A stretch of DNA of 64,000 nucleotides from VYFG01 sp965248685 (GCA_965248685.1 CBDFKC010000003.1:1240001-1304000), one strand, 5' to 3'. Positions 28,115-36,894 are shown, counted from the stretch's first letter. The notes: a model not told the origin generated them from the letters alone. Made by a program: numbers and translations.

Positions 28115-29101
28115 GTGGGAAATAACAATATCCAGTTATCGCAGCGGGAGCGGCGCAACGGTCAGGACCTACGCTTCGAGTGGCGGTTTATAGGTCCCAA
28201 GTTCTGGGGAATCTGGCTTCTTTTGTCGATACTTTGGATGTTGATGTTTACCCCCAGAAGGTGGTTAATGAAACTGGGTGCCTGGGTTGGGGATAAATTT
28301 CGTTTACGCAATGCCAAGCGACGGCGTATCGTTGAGGTTAATCTGGCATTGTGTTTTCCTGCACTCAGTGAATCAGAGCGTGAACAGTTATGCATTAAGC
28401 ATTTTCAGGCGTATGGACGAAGCCTGGTGGACATGGGATTATCTTTGTGGGGCTCAGAAAAACGTTTATTGGCGCTGGTCGATACCCAGGGTTACGAGGA
28501 TCATCTTCACTTGCTCGCGAAAAAAAATGTACTGCTGGTGACATGGCATATGACTGCGCTTGAAGTTTGCGGCAATATTGTCAGTCGAGCGGCACCATCG
28601 ATATCGATGATGAAATCGATGAACAATCCGCTCCTGACCTGGCAGTTTGCACGCGGACGAAGACATTTTAATGACGTTCAATTGGTGCTGCGCGCCCAGG
28701 GATTGAAGCCAATTATTAAGGGCATTCGTGGGGGCAGGCAAGGTTTGCTGATTCCCGACGAAGACTTTGGTGATAGCAGTGGTAAAACCCTGTTCGTGCC
28801 GTTTTTTGCGGTGCAACGTTCAATCCTGCTGACCCCGGTCCGGGTGGCAAAGTCGGCTGACGCGGAAGTGGTGATTTGCGGCGCGCGCCTGGTTGCTGAA
28901 ACCGGTAAATATGTATGTACATTTTCCCCACCCATTGAGCCAGAAGCTCGACGTGATCCCGAGGAATTTACCAGGGCGATTGCTTCGTCTATGGAGCAGT
29001 TGATTCGACAGTCTCCTGAGCAATACATGTGGACTTTTCGCTGGTTCCAAACTCGTCCTGATGGTGCTGAAAGTCCCTATGACGTGGTCCCACCGAGGTG
29101 A
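28115..29101 (+). CDS. Lipid A acyltransferase-family protein (LpxL/HtrB-like)
   Basis: Inner-membrane acyltransferase family that adds secondary acyl chains to lipid A. One N-terminal hydrophobic helix (about 30-46) is followed by the catalytic HX4E motif at H145-E150 (HMTALE) and the PDEDFG segment further on. 328 residues, GTG start. LpxL and LpxM types cannot be separated here. It overlaps the next gene by 4 bases (GTGA), tying it to LPS assembly. Confidence 0.9.
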   Translation: MGNNNIQLSQRERRNGQDLRFEWRFIGPKFWGIWLLLSILWMLMFTPRRWLMKLGAWVGDKFRLRNAKRRRIVEVNLALCFPALSESEREQLCIKHFQAYGRSLVDMGLSLWGSEKRLLALVDTQGYEDHLHLLAKKNVLLVTWHMTALEVCGNIVSRAAPSISMMKSMNNPLLTWQFARGRRHFNDVQLVLRAQGLKPIIKGIRGGRQGLLIPDEDFGDSSGKTLFVPFFAVQRSILLTPVRVAKSADAEVVICGARLVAETGKYVCTFSPPIEPEARRDPEEFTRAIASSMEQLIRQSPEQYMWTFRWFQTRPDGAESPYDVVPPR

Positions 29102-30108
29102 AAATTCTGGTTATTAAACAAACCTCTCTGGGTGATGTATTGCATGCCACCGGACATATTCGGACGATCAAGCAAACCTGGCCAGAGAGCGAGCTGTTTG
29201 TCTTGACTGCGAACAGTTCCGCGGACATTTACCGACATAGTCCGTGGATAGATCATTTAATTCTGATAGACCGTTATCGAGTTAAACATAACTGGTATCG
29301 GGAGCCGGTCTGGTGTTATCGACATATGCGCCAGATACTTAAACAGGTGAGAGCGCATCAGTTTGATATGGCGTTTGACCTGCAAGGATTGGCCAAGTCA
29401 GTGGTGTTTTTGTACGGTGCCAGAGCAGATAAAAAGTATGTCAAGGGGCGCTGGCTAGGATTGGCTGGATTTCATCAACCCCAGTTGCATGCACTTAGTG
29501 AGCTGGATGGGGTGCTTAGTGTCGCTGGAATTGAAGGGATCGATACTGCCATGGAGTTTTCGACTTCCTCCCGGGACGTACAGGAGATCGATAAATTGCT
29601 CGATGATATTAATCCGCAAGCCCGACCTATTCTGATATTCAGTGCTTTTTCTCGGTGGCCGTCAAAGGACTGGCCCCTGGTTAATTTTTTTAGTCTGGCT
29701 AACGAATTGGCTGATGAATATTTGATTTTAATGACGGGGGCGGCTGAGCGGTCTGGGCAGATCGAACGACAACTCGAGCCTGATAGCCATCCGGGGATCT
29801 TGAACCTCGCCGGAAAAATATCATTACTCGAGTTTGCCGAGTTGGTTAAACGGGCAGCTCTGATGGTAACCGGTGACAGTTTTCCCATGCATGTAGCTGT
29901 GGCCTGTAATACTCCTGTGGTTGCGTTATTTGGGCCAACCGACGAAGCCAAGGTTGGACCCATAGGGGACTTTGCTACGGTAATTCGGGCGCCAGAATGC
30001 CGCCGTTGTGATCGTCGTGATTGTCCCAGGGCCTGCCTGGATCGAATCCCGACAGAAACGGTTAAGACTCAGCTGATAAACCTGCTTGAGCGAGTAGCGA
30101 CAATATAA
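29098..30108 (+). CDS. Glycosyltransferase family 9 (heptosyltransferase-like)
   Basis: 336 residues, GTG start, N-terminus KILVIKQTSLGDVLHATG typical of LPS heptosyltransferases. The nucleotide-sugar site is around residues 259-280 (GDSFPMHVAVACNTPVVALF then GPTDEAKVGP). A C-terminal cysteine cluster, CRRCDRRDCPRAC, resembles that of WaaC/WaaF-like proteins. Transfer of an ADP-heptose to the LPS core is likely, but WaaC, WaaF or WaaQ cannot be distinguished. Confidence 0.88.
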   Translation: MKILVIKQTSLGDVLHATGHIRTIKQTWPESELFVLTANSSADIYRHSPWIDHLILIDRYRVKHNWYREPVWCYRHMRQILKQVRAHQFDMAFDLQGLAKSVVFLYGARADKKYVKGRWLGLAGFHQPQLHALSELDGVLSVAGIEGIDTAMEFSTSSRDVQEIDKLLDDINPQARPILIFSAFSRWPSKDWPLVNFFSLANELADEYLILMTGAAERSGQIERQLEPDSHPGILNLAGKISLLEFAELVKRAALMVTGDSFPMHVAVACNTPVVALFGPTDEAKVGPIGDFATVIRAPECRRCDRRDCPRACLDRIPTETVKTQLINLLERVATI

Positions 30109-30146
30109 TGGGGCCGACTGGTTAATTAAACAAAGAATGAAAAATT

Positions 30147-31490
30147 ATGCGATTTTGCTTAGGTGAAAGAATCTATCGCTTGGTACAACTGGGCTTGATA
30201 GTTTGTCTGCTGTTTTACTCTGCAATTGGACACGCGGAGTTGACCAGGTTCAAATTTCGGGACCTGGCGCTGAAGTTGATGGACCAACAGGGTGATACAA
30301 CAATTTCCGCAGTAGTCGAAATGTATTCTGAGGCGCAATTGGGTCACTTTATCGCGGACCAAAACAATCTCTCGAAGCGTTCTTTTGATATTGCTCATGT
30401 CTATACTAATAGACGTTACCTCGATGTTAGCGCTAGTCTACCCGACCTGGACTGGTTGGCTCAGCAACCGGGAGTTAGACAAGTTGTAACGGACTTTGCC
30501 CTACAACCCAGTCTCAAACAAGGATTGGCCCTGATCGGGGCTAACCAGGTAAGAGCGCAATTTGATGGATCGGGAATCGCCATCGCAATTATTGATTCCG
30601 GCATCGACCCTACCCATCCAATGCTGGGTAGCAGCGCCGCCTGCGACCAGAAAAGTTTTGTCAATCAGAAGGTGATTGGCGGGTGGGATACTGGTGAGAA
30701 GGATTCTTTGCCATGTGATAGCGCCCGTCACGGAACCAGTGTCGCGGGAATTGCTGCTGGATTGATTCCAGTTAAGCCTTCTGGACGTGATGGTGATTAC
30801 GTCGGAGGTGTCGCCCCTGGTGCCAAGATCTATGCCCTGAAAATCACCAAAGCCAATGGGCGGCCCGGGTCTAACGCCTATCTGGACGCGTTACGCTGGA
30901 TTGCAGCGCATTGGAATGATGATCCAAATAACCCTATTTTGGTTGTGAACAACAGCAATACCTGGAATAAAGTGGTGCTGGATCAATCCTGTAGCAATAG
31001 CAGCAATAGTTTTGAGCGGAAAGTGGTTGGCGCGCTGACCCAGCTCGAAAAGCTGGGAATTACGGTGTTCAATTCGGCGGGAAATTCGAGCTTTACCAAT
31101 GGTATCCAATGGCCGGGTTGCATGAATCGGATACAATCTGTCGGCGCAGTGGAGGACACTACTGACAGGGTTCTGGCAAGTTCAAATAGTGGTAGTCTGC
31201 TGGATTTTTTTGCGCCAGCCAGCCCGGCAATTACCACGGTTCCTGGGGGAGGATTTCGCGTATTTGGAACAACTTCCGCGGCGACACCTTATGCCGCCGG
31301 CTCCGCCGCGGTAATCCAGCAAGCAGCAAAGCAGAAGCTTGGCGATTTCCTGTCGCCGAAACAATTGTTGGCCTTAATGATGGAGTCTGGCGATCTGCTA
31401 ACGGACCCCAAATCGGACCCACCAATTCAACGACCGCGGATCAACCTGGGTCGCGCTATTGGTCAGATTGACCAGGGAACCTCTGATTAA
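30147..31490 (+). CDS. Secreted subtilisin-family (S8) serine protease
   Basis: Signal peptide (about residues 1-30, ending GHA-EL), a short inhibitor-like propeptide region (about 31-125), then the catalytic domain. The triad is D150 (IAIIDSGIDPTHP), H195 (HGTSVAGIAAG) and S378 (GTTSAATPYAAG), with oxyanion Asn313. All are intact, so it should be active outside the cytoplasm. 447 residues with no C-terminal repeat or anchor. It begins 38 bases after the GT9 gene; a role in envelope quality control or nutrition is not deducible. Confidence 0.93.
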   Translation: MRFCLGERIYRLVQLGLIVCLLFYSAIGHAELTRFKFRDLALKLMDQQGDTTISAVVEMYSEAQLGHFIADQNNLSKRSFDIAHVYTNRRYLDVSASLPDLDWLAQQPGVRQVVTDFALQPSLKQGLALIGANQVRAQFDGSGIAIAIIDSGIDPTHPMLGSSAACDQKSFVNQKVIGGWDTGEKDSLPCDSARHGTSVAGIAAGLIPVKPSGRDGDYVGGVAPGAKIYALKITKANGRPGSNAYLDALRWIAAHWNDDPNNPILVVNNSNTWNKVVLDQSCSNSSNSFERKVVGALTQLEKLGITVFNSAGNSSFTNGIQWPGCMNRIQSVGAVEDTTDRVLASSNSGSLLDFFAPASPAITTVPGGGFRVFGTTSAATPYAAGSAAVIQQAAKQKLGDFLSPKQLLALMMESGDLLTDPKSDPPIQRPRINLGRAIGQIDQGTSD

Positions 31491-31559
31491 AACTGGGCGA
31501 ACCAGATTGAGATTCAAAAAACTTGTGTCTCCGGGTCTCGCAGACCTTGCTCACGCCCC

Positions 31560-31580
31560 TTACCCGCGTCCTGCGGGTAA
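31560..31580. terminator. Hairpin downstream of the S8 protease
   Basis: A perfect 8-bp stem, TTACCCGC / GCGGGTAA, with a 5-base loop lies 70 bases after the protease stop and before the convergent lysR-type gene. There is no T-tract, so it may be a structured 3' end or a bidirectional terminator of imperfect type. The surrounding 198-base gap has no gene. Confidence 0.4.
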
Positions 31581-31688
31581 TGATCAAGATCAAGGCGGTA
31601 AGCGCAGGTAATAGTAGGGTCGGGTGCCGAGCACTATTGCCAAGTTTTCCAACGTAGAAATTGATTGTTTTGGACTCAAGATGGTCGT

Positions 31689-32645
31689 TCATGTTTTGAT
31701 TAGAAGTTCCTTAGGTAATTTGACCAGCTGATCAAACTCTGTTTGCGATTCCTCCGCTTCCGCGATCAACCATTGACGAAACGCCGCAATTTGCGGCTCG
31801 ACTTCCCGCCCTTTGGCGCAGACAAAGAAGTATGAAACATTTGATTTGCTTACCACTTCTGGAAACAGGCTGACCAGACGACCATCTTTTAAGTCATCCA
31901 GTACATGGGCACTTCGGGCCAGCGCTATACCCTGGTTATCAATCGCTGCTTGAAGTGCCAGGCTGGTCTGGGGGAATTTAGTCCCCCTGGGCATTTGCTT
32001 CACTGCAACGCCAGCATCACGAAACCAGTCTCTCCAGCGCGGCAATATATCAACTGCATTGCGGCGTAATAGTGGTAGTTGGAGTAAGTCTATCGGGTTC
32101 TTGGGGGTGCCATGTTCTTTGAGAAAATATGGACTGCAGACCGGAAATACGTATTCAGTCAACAGCAATTCCTCGTATAGGTCGCCCCAGCTACCATATC
32201 CCAGACGTATTCCCACGTCGGCATTCTTTTCGTCGAACGAAGATAATTCCTCTGAGGTTGAAATCCATACATCGATGCCAGGGTAGTCATGATTGAAATG
32301 ACCCAACCTCGGAACCAGCCACTTAAAAGCAAAAGATTGTAATAAGGTAATGCGCAGGGCGGTTGGGTTGTCGGTCTTTTCCGCCAGTTCCTCCAGGGTG
32401 CTGGTAATACGCCGGATAAAGTCCCGCACGATGGGAACCAGTGCGTGGCCGGATTCAGTCAGGACTAGTCGGCGCCCGCGTTTTTCAAATAACTTGAACC
32501 CCCATAGCTCTTCCGCATGCTTGATTTGGTGGCTAATCGCGCTTTGGGTCACGTGGAGTTCTTCCGCAGCCCGGGTAAAGCTCAGATGTCGGGCCGCTGC
32601 CTCCAGTGCGCGGAGTGCGGAGATTGGAGGAAATCGAATAGCCAT
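31689..32645 (-). CDS. LysR-family transcriptional regulator (GcvA-like)
   Basis: 318 residues. The N-terminal winged helix (FPPISALRALEAAARHLSF, then AAEELHVTQSAISHQIKHAE) is of the GcvA/AmpR subgroup, followed by an effector-binding domain from about residue 95. It is divergent from the DUF1127 gene across a 262-base gap, which suggests that it controls that gene and itself. The effector is unknown. Confidence 0.92.
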   Translation of the reverse strand: MAIRFPPISALRALEAAARHLSFTRAAEELHVTQSAISHQIKHAEELWGFKLFEKRGRRLVLTESGHALVPIVRDFIRRITSTLEELAEKTDNPTALRITLLQSFAFKWLVPRLGHFNHDYPGIDVWISTSEELSSFDEKNADVGIRLGYGSWGDLYEELLLTEYVFPVCSPYFLKEHGTPKNPIDLLQLPLLRRNAVDILPRWRDWFRDAGVAVKQMPRGTKFPQTSLALQAAIDNQGIALARSAHVLDDLKDGRLVSLFPEVVSKSNVSYFFVCAKGREVEPQIAAFRQWLIAEAEESQTEFDQLVKLPKELLIKT

Positions 32646-32679
32646 TGGGATCGCCTGGTTGGTTTATGGGACATCAATA

Positions 32680-32706
32680 CATGAATAAAAGCTCATGTAA
32701 TTCATG
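32680..32706. promoter_or_regulatory. Candidate LysR operator
   Basis: Inverted repeat CATGAAT (32680-32686) and ATTCATG (32700-32706) with a 13-base spacer lies 35 bases upstream of the lysR-type start and ahead of the divergent DUF1127 promoter. The position suits a shared autoregulatory site. The assignment is by symmetry and location only. Confidence 0.45.
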
Positions 32707-32718
32707 AGAAAATGTCGT

Positions 32719-32747
32719 TTGTTATTTGTCCTGGTCGACCGTATATT
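32719..32747 (+). promoter_or_regulatory. Sigma-70 promoter of the DUF1127 gene
   Basis: TTGTTA (32719-32724), a 17-base spacer and TATATT (32742-32747) form a good promoter. The predicted start near 32754 leaves a 5' leader of about 150 bases before the ATG at 32908, long enough for regulation in the leader. Confidence 0.6.
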
Positions 32748-32907
32748 TACTCCATCGGCGGATAGAAGGATTTCCATCTATCGCACTAATTTAAATGCAG
32801 GGGACACAGCAGATGAACGATATATTTATCAGAGTTGGCGTAGCGTACGTCGGAGGACTTACAATATTAACGTTGTTGTTAACTCAACTTCAAGCAGGAG
32901 TATAGTC

Positions 32908-33186
32908 ATGAGTAATTTAACACAGATGAATAGTCAAGAGAACATCGTTCACGGCTCGTTTCGTAAGGGTTTCGTTGCTCGCACATTAAATCGCTTGCGA
33001 ATGTGGAATCAGCGCCGTCTGGCGATTCTCGAGCTCAGCGCGATGCCAGATTCGCTACTTCGGGATCTCGGAATCGAGCGATACCAGATTGAAGACGTTG
33101 TCACCCAGGCTGGTACCTACGTCAAGCTGCCAAGCGCAGAAAGCAAGCCGGCAACGGTTGCACCACTGCAAAAAGTGGCGGCATAG
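32908..33186 (+). CDS. DUF1127 small protein
   Basis: 92 residues. The DUF1127 motif (RMWNQRRLAILELSAMPDSL followed by LRDLGIERYQIEDV) occupies about residues 31-66. The ATG at 32908 follows a GGAG site; the upstream frame extension from 32704 has no conserved content. Some DUF1127 proteins bind RNA or affect phosphate, carbon or stress responses; the role here is unknown. Divergent LysR gene upstream, terminator downstream: a single-gene transcription unit. Confidence 0.88.
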   Translation: MSNLTQMNSQENIVHGSFRKGFVARTLNRLRMWNQRRLAILELSAMPDSLLRDLGIERYQIEDVVTQAGTYVKLPSAESKPATVAPLQKVAA

Positions 33187-33220
33187 AAAGAGTTTTTTCC
33201 TCCATTGGTGTTTATTTTTA

Positions 33221-33246
33221 TGGCCCTCTCCCGAGGGCCATTTTTT
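33221..33246 (+). terminator. Rho-independent terminator of the DUF1127 gene
   Basis: A perfect 8-bp GC-rich stem, TGGCCCTC / GAGGGCCA, with a 4-base loop is followed immediately by six T residues, 35 bases after the stop codon. This is the clearest intrinsic terminator in the window. Confidence 0.9.
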
Positions 33247-33397
33247 ATGGTCGGTGGGGCCGTATCATGGATTCAGATTGGAGCGTTTAGGTAACTGATT
33301 CAAGCAAGAGCTTGCCGAGATACTGTACAGAGAGCAGGCCTGTCTGAATGCTATTTGAGTACATACCTATCAGGCCGACTCTGACCTGTTGAGAATT

Positions 33398-33721
33398 TCA
33401 GATCTGGATTTTTTCCTTAAAACATTCCCCTGAGCGATTTACCCGAGTCGGAATCCCGTTTATCTTTTCAGAACACGCCACGAGTACGTCCCTGTAGGCT
33501 CGATTCCGGCCATCCATGGCCTCCAAAGGTTCTGAAAAGACAAACGAAATTCCGCTTCTTATCGACCCTTGTGAACCCGATAGTTCGGATTGGATGGCTC
33601 GAAAATCGCGTAATTTAGCCTCCTTCTTACGATCTGAAATTACCGGTGTCCTATACGTAAATCCTAAATAAAATTTGGTGCAGGTTTTGTCTTTGACGGT
33701 ACTGTTAAAATATCCTGCCAT
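33398..33721 (-). CDS. Possible orphan small protein
   Basis: 107-residue reading frame in the 560-base space between the DUF1127 terminator and hemJ. It has no signal peptide or membrane helix, two cysteines (one in DKTCTKF, one in GECFKEK; a third in VLVACSEK) and no motif I recognise. No ribosome site precedes the ATG. It could be a lineage-specific gene, a relic, or chance. The rest of the space (33247-33397) shows nothing. Confidence 0.3.
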   Translation of the reverse strand: MAGYFNSTVKDKTCTKFYLGFTYRTPVISDRKKEAKLRDFRAIQSELSGSQGSIRSGISFVFSEPLEAMDGRNRAYRDVLVACSEKINGIPTRVNRSGECFKEKIQI

Positions 33722-33746
33722 TCAATAACACGTTAGTGCCTGCACT

Positions 33747-34169
33747 ATGCTCTGGATCAAAGCATTCCATATTGTATTTATGGTGACCTGGTTCGCCGGG
33801 TTGTTCTATCTCCCCAGGTTATATGTTTATCACGCGATGTGTGAAGATGAAGCCGGGAATGCCCGGTTTAAAATAATGGAGCGAAAATTATTCTATGGAA
33901 TTATGACACCAGGGGGCATCCTTACGATTGTCTCTGGTTGCTGGCTCTGGTTGGGTTACGGTTTTTCAGGGCAATGGTTGGTATTAAAGCTGGCTCTGGT
34001 TGGGTTGGTGGTTGTTTACCATGTCTGGTGTTGGAGTGAACTTCGCAAATTCCGTGATGGGGGAAGTACCCGGGGTCACAAATTTTATCGGGTCATGAAT
34101 GAATTGCCCGTGTTTACCTTGGTTGGGATTATCTTGTTGGTTGTGTTGAAGCCGGTTTCAATTTTCTAA
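33747..34169 (+). CDS. hemJ: Protoporphyrinogen IX oxidase, HemJ type
   Basis: 140-residue protein with four membrane helices of the HemJ/UPF0093 family: a conserved His in KAFHIVFMVTWFAGLFYLPR and the FKIMERKLFYGIMTPGG segment. It carries out the penultimate step of heme synthesis when HemG or HemY is absent. It is followed one base later by trmL. Confidence 0.93.
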   Translation: MLWIKAFHIVFMVTWFAGLFYLPRLYVYHAMCEDEAGNARFKIMERKLFYGIMTPGGILTIVSGCWLWLGYGFSGQWLVLKLALVGLVVVYHVWCWSELRKFRDGGSTRGHKFYRVMNELPVFTLVGIILLVVLKPVSIF

Positions 34170-34170
34170 T

Positions 34171-34635
34171 TTGTTTTCTATTGCCCTGCATGAGCCGGAG
34201 ATTCCTCCGAATACCGGGAATATTATCCGGTTATGCGCCAATACCGGCTGTCAGTTGCATTTAATTGAGCCCCTGGGTTTTAGTCTGGATGAAAAACAGA
34301 TGCGGCGGGCCGGATTGGATTATCACCAATATGCCAAGGTTGATTGCTGGCCAGATTGGCAGAGATTTATTGATCAGAATAGTAACCAAAGGCTTGTATG
34401 TTTTTCGACCCATAACGAAAAACCCTATTCCGATTTTAGTTATCAGGCTGGTGACATTCTTTTATTCGGTGCTGAGACCCGTGGCCTGCCAAGGCAAATT
34501 ATGGATCAGATTGATCCAGAGATGCGACTTCTTATTCCTATGCAACCGTCTAGCAGAAGTCTAAATTTATCGAATTGTGTGTCTATAGTGGTTTACGAGG
34601 CGTGGCGCCAGCACGGATTTGCGATTTCAGGCTGA
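34171..34635 (+). CDS. trmL: tRNA (cytidine/uridine-34-2'-O)-methyltransferase TrmL
   Basis: SPOUT methyltransferase acting on the wobble base of tRNA-Leu. 154 residues with the knot motifs HEPEIPPNTGNIIRLCANTG (residues 7-26), FGAETRGLP and LIPMQPSSRSLNLSNCVSIV. It uses a TTG start one base after the hemJ stop; no ATG is available before the conserved region. Confidence 0.95.
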   Translation: MFSIALHEPEIPPNTGNIIRLCANTGCQLHLIEPLGFSLDEKQMRRAGLDYHQYAKVDCWPDWQRFIDQNSNQRLVCFSTHNEKPYSDFSYQAGDILLFGAETRGLPRQIMDQIDPEMRLLIPMQPSSRSLNLSNCVSIVVYEAWRQHGFAISG

Positions 34636-34643
34636 TACTAAAA

Positions 34644-35672
34644 TCATTCCCTGTTTTCAGCCTTGGGTTCGCGCCCCAGCAAGGTGCGGACAGCTTCATC
34701 TGGTGACTTGTTGAGATATAGAACCTGATACACCTGTTCGGTAATTGGCATTTCAATGGATAGCTCACAAGCCTTTCGATACAACTCCCGGGTAGTCTGA
34801 ATGCCTTCGATTTCCTGGCCAATTTGTGCAATTACTTGTTCTCTGGACTGTCCACTTCCAATGCCCAAGCCAAACCGACGGTTTCGGGACTGATTATCGG
34901 TACAAGTGAGAATTAAATCTCCGACACCAGTCAAGCCGTTGAAAGTTTCCGGTTGGCCACCCATTGCTTCCCCGAGTCGTATCATTTCAGCCAGTCCACG
35001 AGTGATCAACGCGGCCCGCGCATTGGCGCCATAGCCGAGGCCGTCGCTGATGCCCGTGGCAATTGCCATTGCGTTCTTTACCGCGCCGCCAATCTGGACT
35101 CCAATCAAATCGGTACTGAAATAAACCCGGGTAGAAGGAGTACGAAACCAATGAGCCATTTCTTCAGAATGGTCATGTTTGTTACAAGCCAGAGTCAGCG
35201 CGGTGGGCATTCCATTGGCGGTTTCCTTGGCGAAACTGGGGCCAGAAATACTTCCATAACTGCTGATTTCGGGAAAAACCTCGTTAATCACATCGCTTAG
35301 CAGCGCGCCATTTTCGGGATCAAAACCTTTGGTGCCCCACAAAACAGTGATCGCCGATGGGTTATAACCCTGGTCTACTACAGATTGTCGCAATTGCGTA
35401 GCTGTTTCGCGAAATCCGTGACTGGGCACCACCACCAGAAAATTCAGCCCTGGATCAACTAGTTCTTCAAAATTCGAATGAATCGAGAGATTCGGCGGAA
35501 ATGCAACTTCTGGCAAATACCGTGTGTTACATCGCTTCGCGGATAACTCTGAGGTGGACCCGCGCCCCCATAGCTTTACCCCGGGTAAATTGTGGCAAAG
35601 TAGAATGGCGAGTGCGGTCCCCCAGGAACCCGCGCCAATGACAGATATCGAGGTCGTCTGGTTTCTACTCAA
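34644..35672 (-). CDS. gpsA: Glycerol-3-phosphate dehydrogenase [NAD(P)+]
   Basis: Supplies sn-glycerol-3-phosphate for phospholipids. The dinucleotide loop GAGSWGTALA is near residue 13, SGPSFAKE is mid-protein, and the catalytic Lys lies in GGAVKNAMAIATGI. 342 residues is normal. It lies downstream of secB in the usual order. Confidence 0.97.
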   Translation of the reverse strand: MSRNQTTSISVIGAGSWGTALAILLCHNLPGVKLWGRGSTSELSAKRCNTRYLPEVAFPPNLSIHSNFEELVDPGLNFLVVVPSHGFRETATQLRQSVVDQGYNPSAITVLWGTKGFDPENGALLSDVINEVFPEISSYGSISGPSFAKETANGMPTALTLACNKHDHSEEMAHWFRTPSTRVYFSTDLIGVQIGGAVKNAMAIATGISDGLGYGANARAALITRGLAEMIRLGEAMGGQPETFNGLTGVGDLILTCTDNQSRNRRFGLGIGSGQSREQVIAQIGQEIEGIQTTRELYRKACELSIEMPITEQVYQVLYLNKSPDEAVRTLLGREPKAENRE

Positions 35673-35682
35673 TGATTCTGCC

Positions 35683-35717
35683 TAGTAGTCGGACACACCT
35701 TGGGTGTCCGACTACTA
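35683..35717. repeat. Long perfect hairpin between secB and gpsA
   Basis: A perfect 14-bp inverted repeat, TAGTAGTCGGACAC / GTGTCCGACTACTA, has a 7-base loop. It sits between two genes of one direction, with no T-tract on either side. It may be an mRNA stabiliser or attenuator, or a dispersed palindromic element. I saw no second copy in the window. Confidence 0.6.
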
Positions 35718-35745
35718 AGAACCTCTTCTAACGTCTAGCGTAAAG

Positions 35746-36228
35746 CTAATGGGTTTGCCCGGATTCAGCGGCAGCCTTCGACTCCTTTTCTTTGGCGATA
35801 CGCTGGTAATATATTTTTTCGAAGTTAATTGGCGAGATCAGTAATTGCGGAAACCCGGCTTTGGCTACTAGATTAGCAATTTCCTCCCGGGCGAACGGGA
35901 GCAGCATATGTGGGCAGCCAATCTGCAGAATTAATTCCCGCTGCTCATCACTGGCCACATTTACTTCAAATATTCCGGCATCCTTTACTTCCGCAACAAA
36001 AAGCGTATCGCCGTCGTGAGTCGCGGTGGTTGTTACTTGCAGTACCACCTCGTAGAACTTTCCTTCTTGATCCAGCTTGGTATTGCTGATATTGATGTTC
36101 ATATCAATTTCCGGATTTGGCGCCGCGGCGAGAAATATTGCCGGACTTCCAGGGGATTCCAACGAAGCATCTTTCAGATAGATTTTCTTGGCGTTTACGC
36201 GCGGTTCGGTGGTATCTGGCATGGTCAA
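35746..36228 (-). CDS. secB: Protein-export chaperone SecB
   Basis: Tetrameric cytosolic chaperone handing unfolded preproteins to SecA. Conserved segments KKIYLKDASLESPGSPAIF (from residue 14) and LLFPFAREEIANLV-like PHMLLPFAREEIANLVAKAG are present. 160 residues is typical. grxC, often next to it, is absent. Confidence 0.97.
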   Translation of the reverse strand: MTMPDTTEPRVNAKKIYLKDASLESPGSPAIFLAAAPNPEIDMNINISNTKLDQEGKFYEVVLQVTTTATHDGDTLFVAEVKDAGIFEVNVASDEQRELILQIGCPHMLLPFAREEIANLVAKAGFPQLLISPINFEKIYYQRIAKEKESKAAAESGQTH

Positions 36229-36289
36229 TTTCGCTGATAGTGACTAAATTAAATTAAATATTCTAGGGCTGGCAGAGTACGTTCCTATG

Positions 36290-36721
36290 CTATCCCTTGG
36301 AAAGCGGAAGGTTTTCTTTGCTCCAGGAAGCGAGTCCCCCATCGAGAACATATAAATCTTCAAATTCATTCTTTTTAAGAACCGCCGCAGCCTTGGCTGC
36401 CTTGCCTCCTGACTGGCACACCAGGATCAGTGGCTTTCCCCGGACTTTATTGAGTTTTTTTAAGCTGGTTTCGATAGTATCCAAAGGAAGATGAAGCGCC
36501 TGTTCGATATGCCCCTTTTCGAATTCGTCTTTATTGCGCACATCTACTACTACCGCAGACTTCCGATTTTGCAGCTGGGGTAATTGCGCTGGGGAAATTT
36601 TGGCTGCGCCGCCAACAGAACGGCCCGCTGGATCGAATGCCAGTAGCAGCAGGATTGCTGCGAGCATAACGAACAGGTACCAGTTCTCGGTTGCAAAATT
36701 AATAAACATTGGAAAATCCAT
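36290..36721 (-). CDS. Membrane-anchored rhodanese-like protein (YibN type)
   Basis: 143 residues. An N-terminal helix (about 12-28) anchors a rhodanese domain with the catalytic Cys in LILVCQSGGKAAKAA near residue 106. The order with secB and gpsA matches yibN-(grxC)-secB-gpsA of other gammaproteobacteria. The sulfur acceptor is unknown. It is divergent from envC. Confidence 0.9.
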   Translation of the reverse strand: MDFPMFINFATENWYLFVMLAAILLLLAFDPAGRSVGGAAKISPAQLPQLQNRKSAVVVDVRNKDEFEKGHIEQALHLPLDTIETSLKKLNKVRGKPLILVCQSGGKAAKAAAVLKKNEFEDLYVLDGGLASWSKENLPLSKG

Positions 36722-36894
36722 GGGTTTGCGTAGCGGGTCGAAATCAGGATCGGATTTGGTGGGGGCGAATTTTACCTTAACTTGTCCGCTTAATCTGGCG
36801 CCTTGTGAGTTTTTTCCAAGGGTCCAACGGACTATTTTTACCCGTGGATGCTAAATTCATTATTGCTCGTGATCTGTCGAACATCCTAGTCGAC

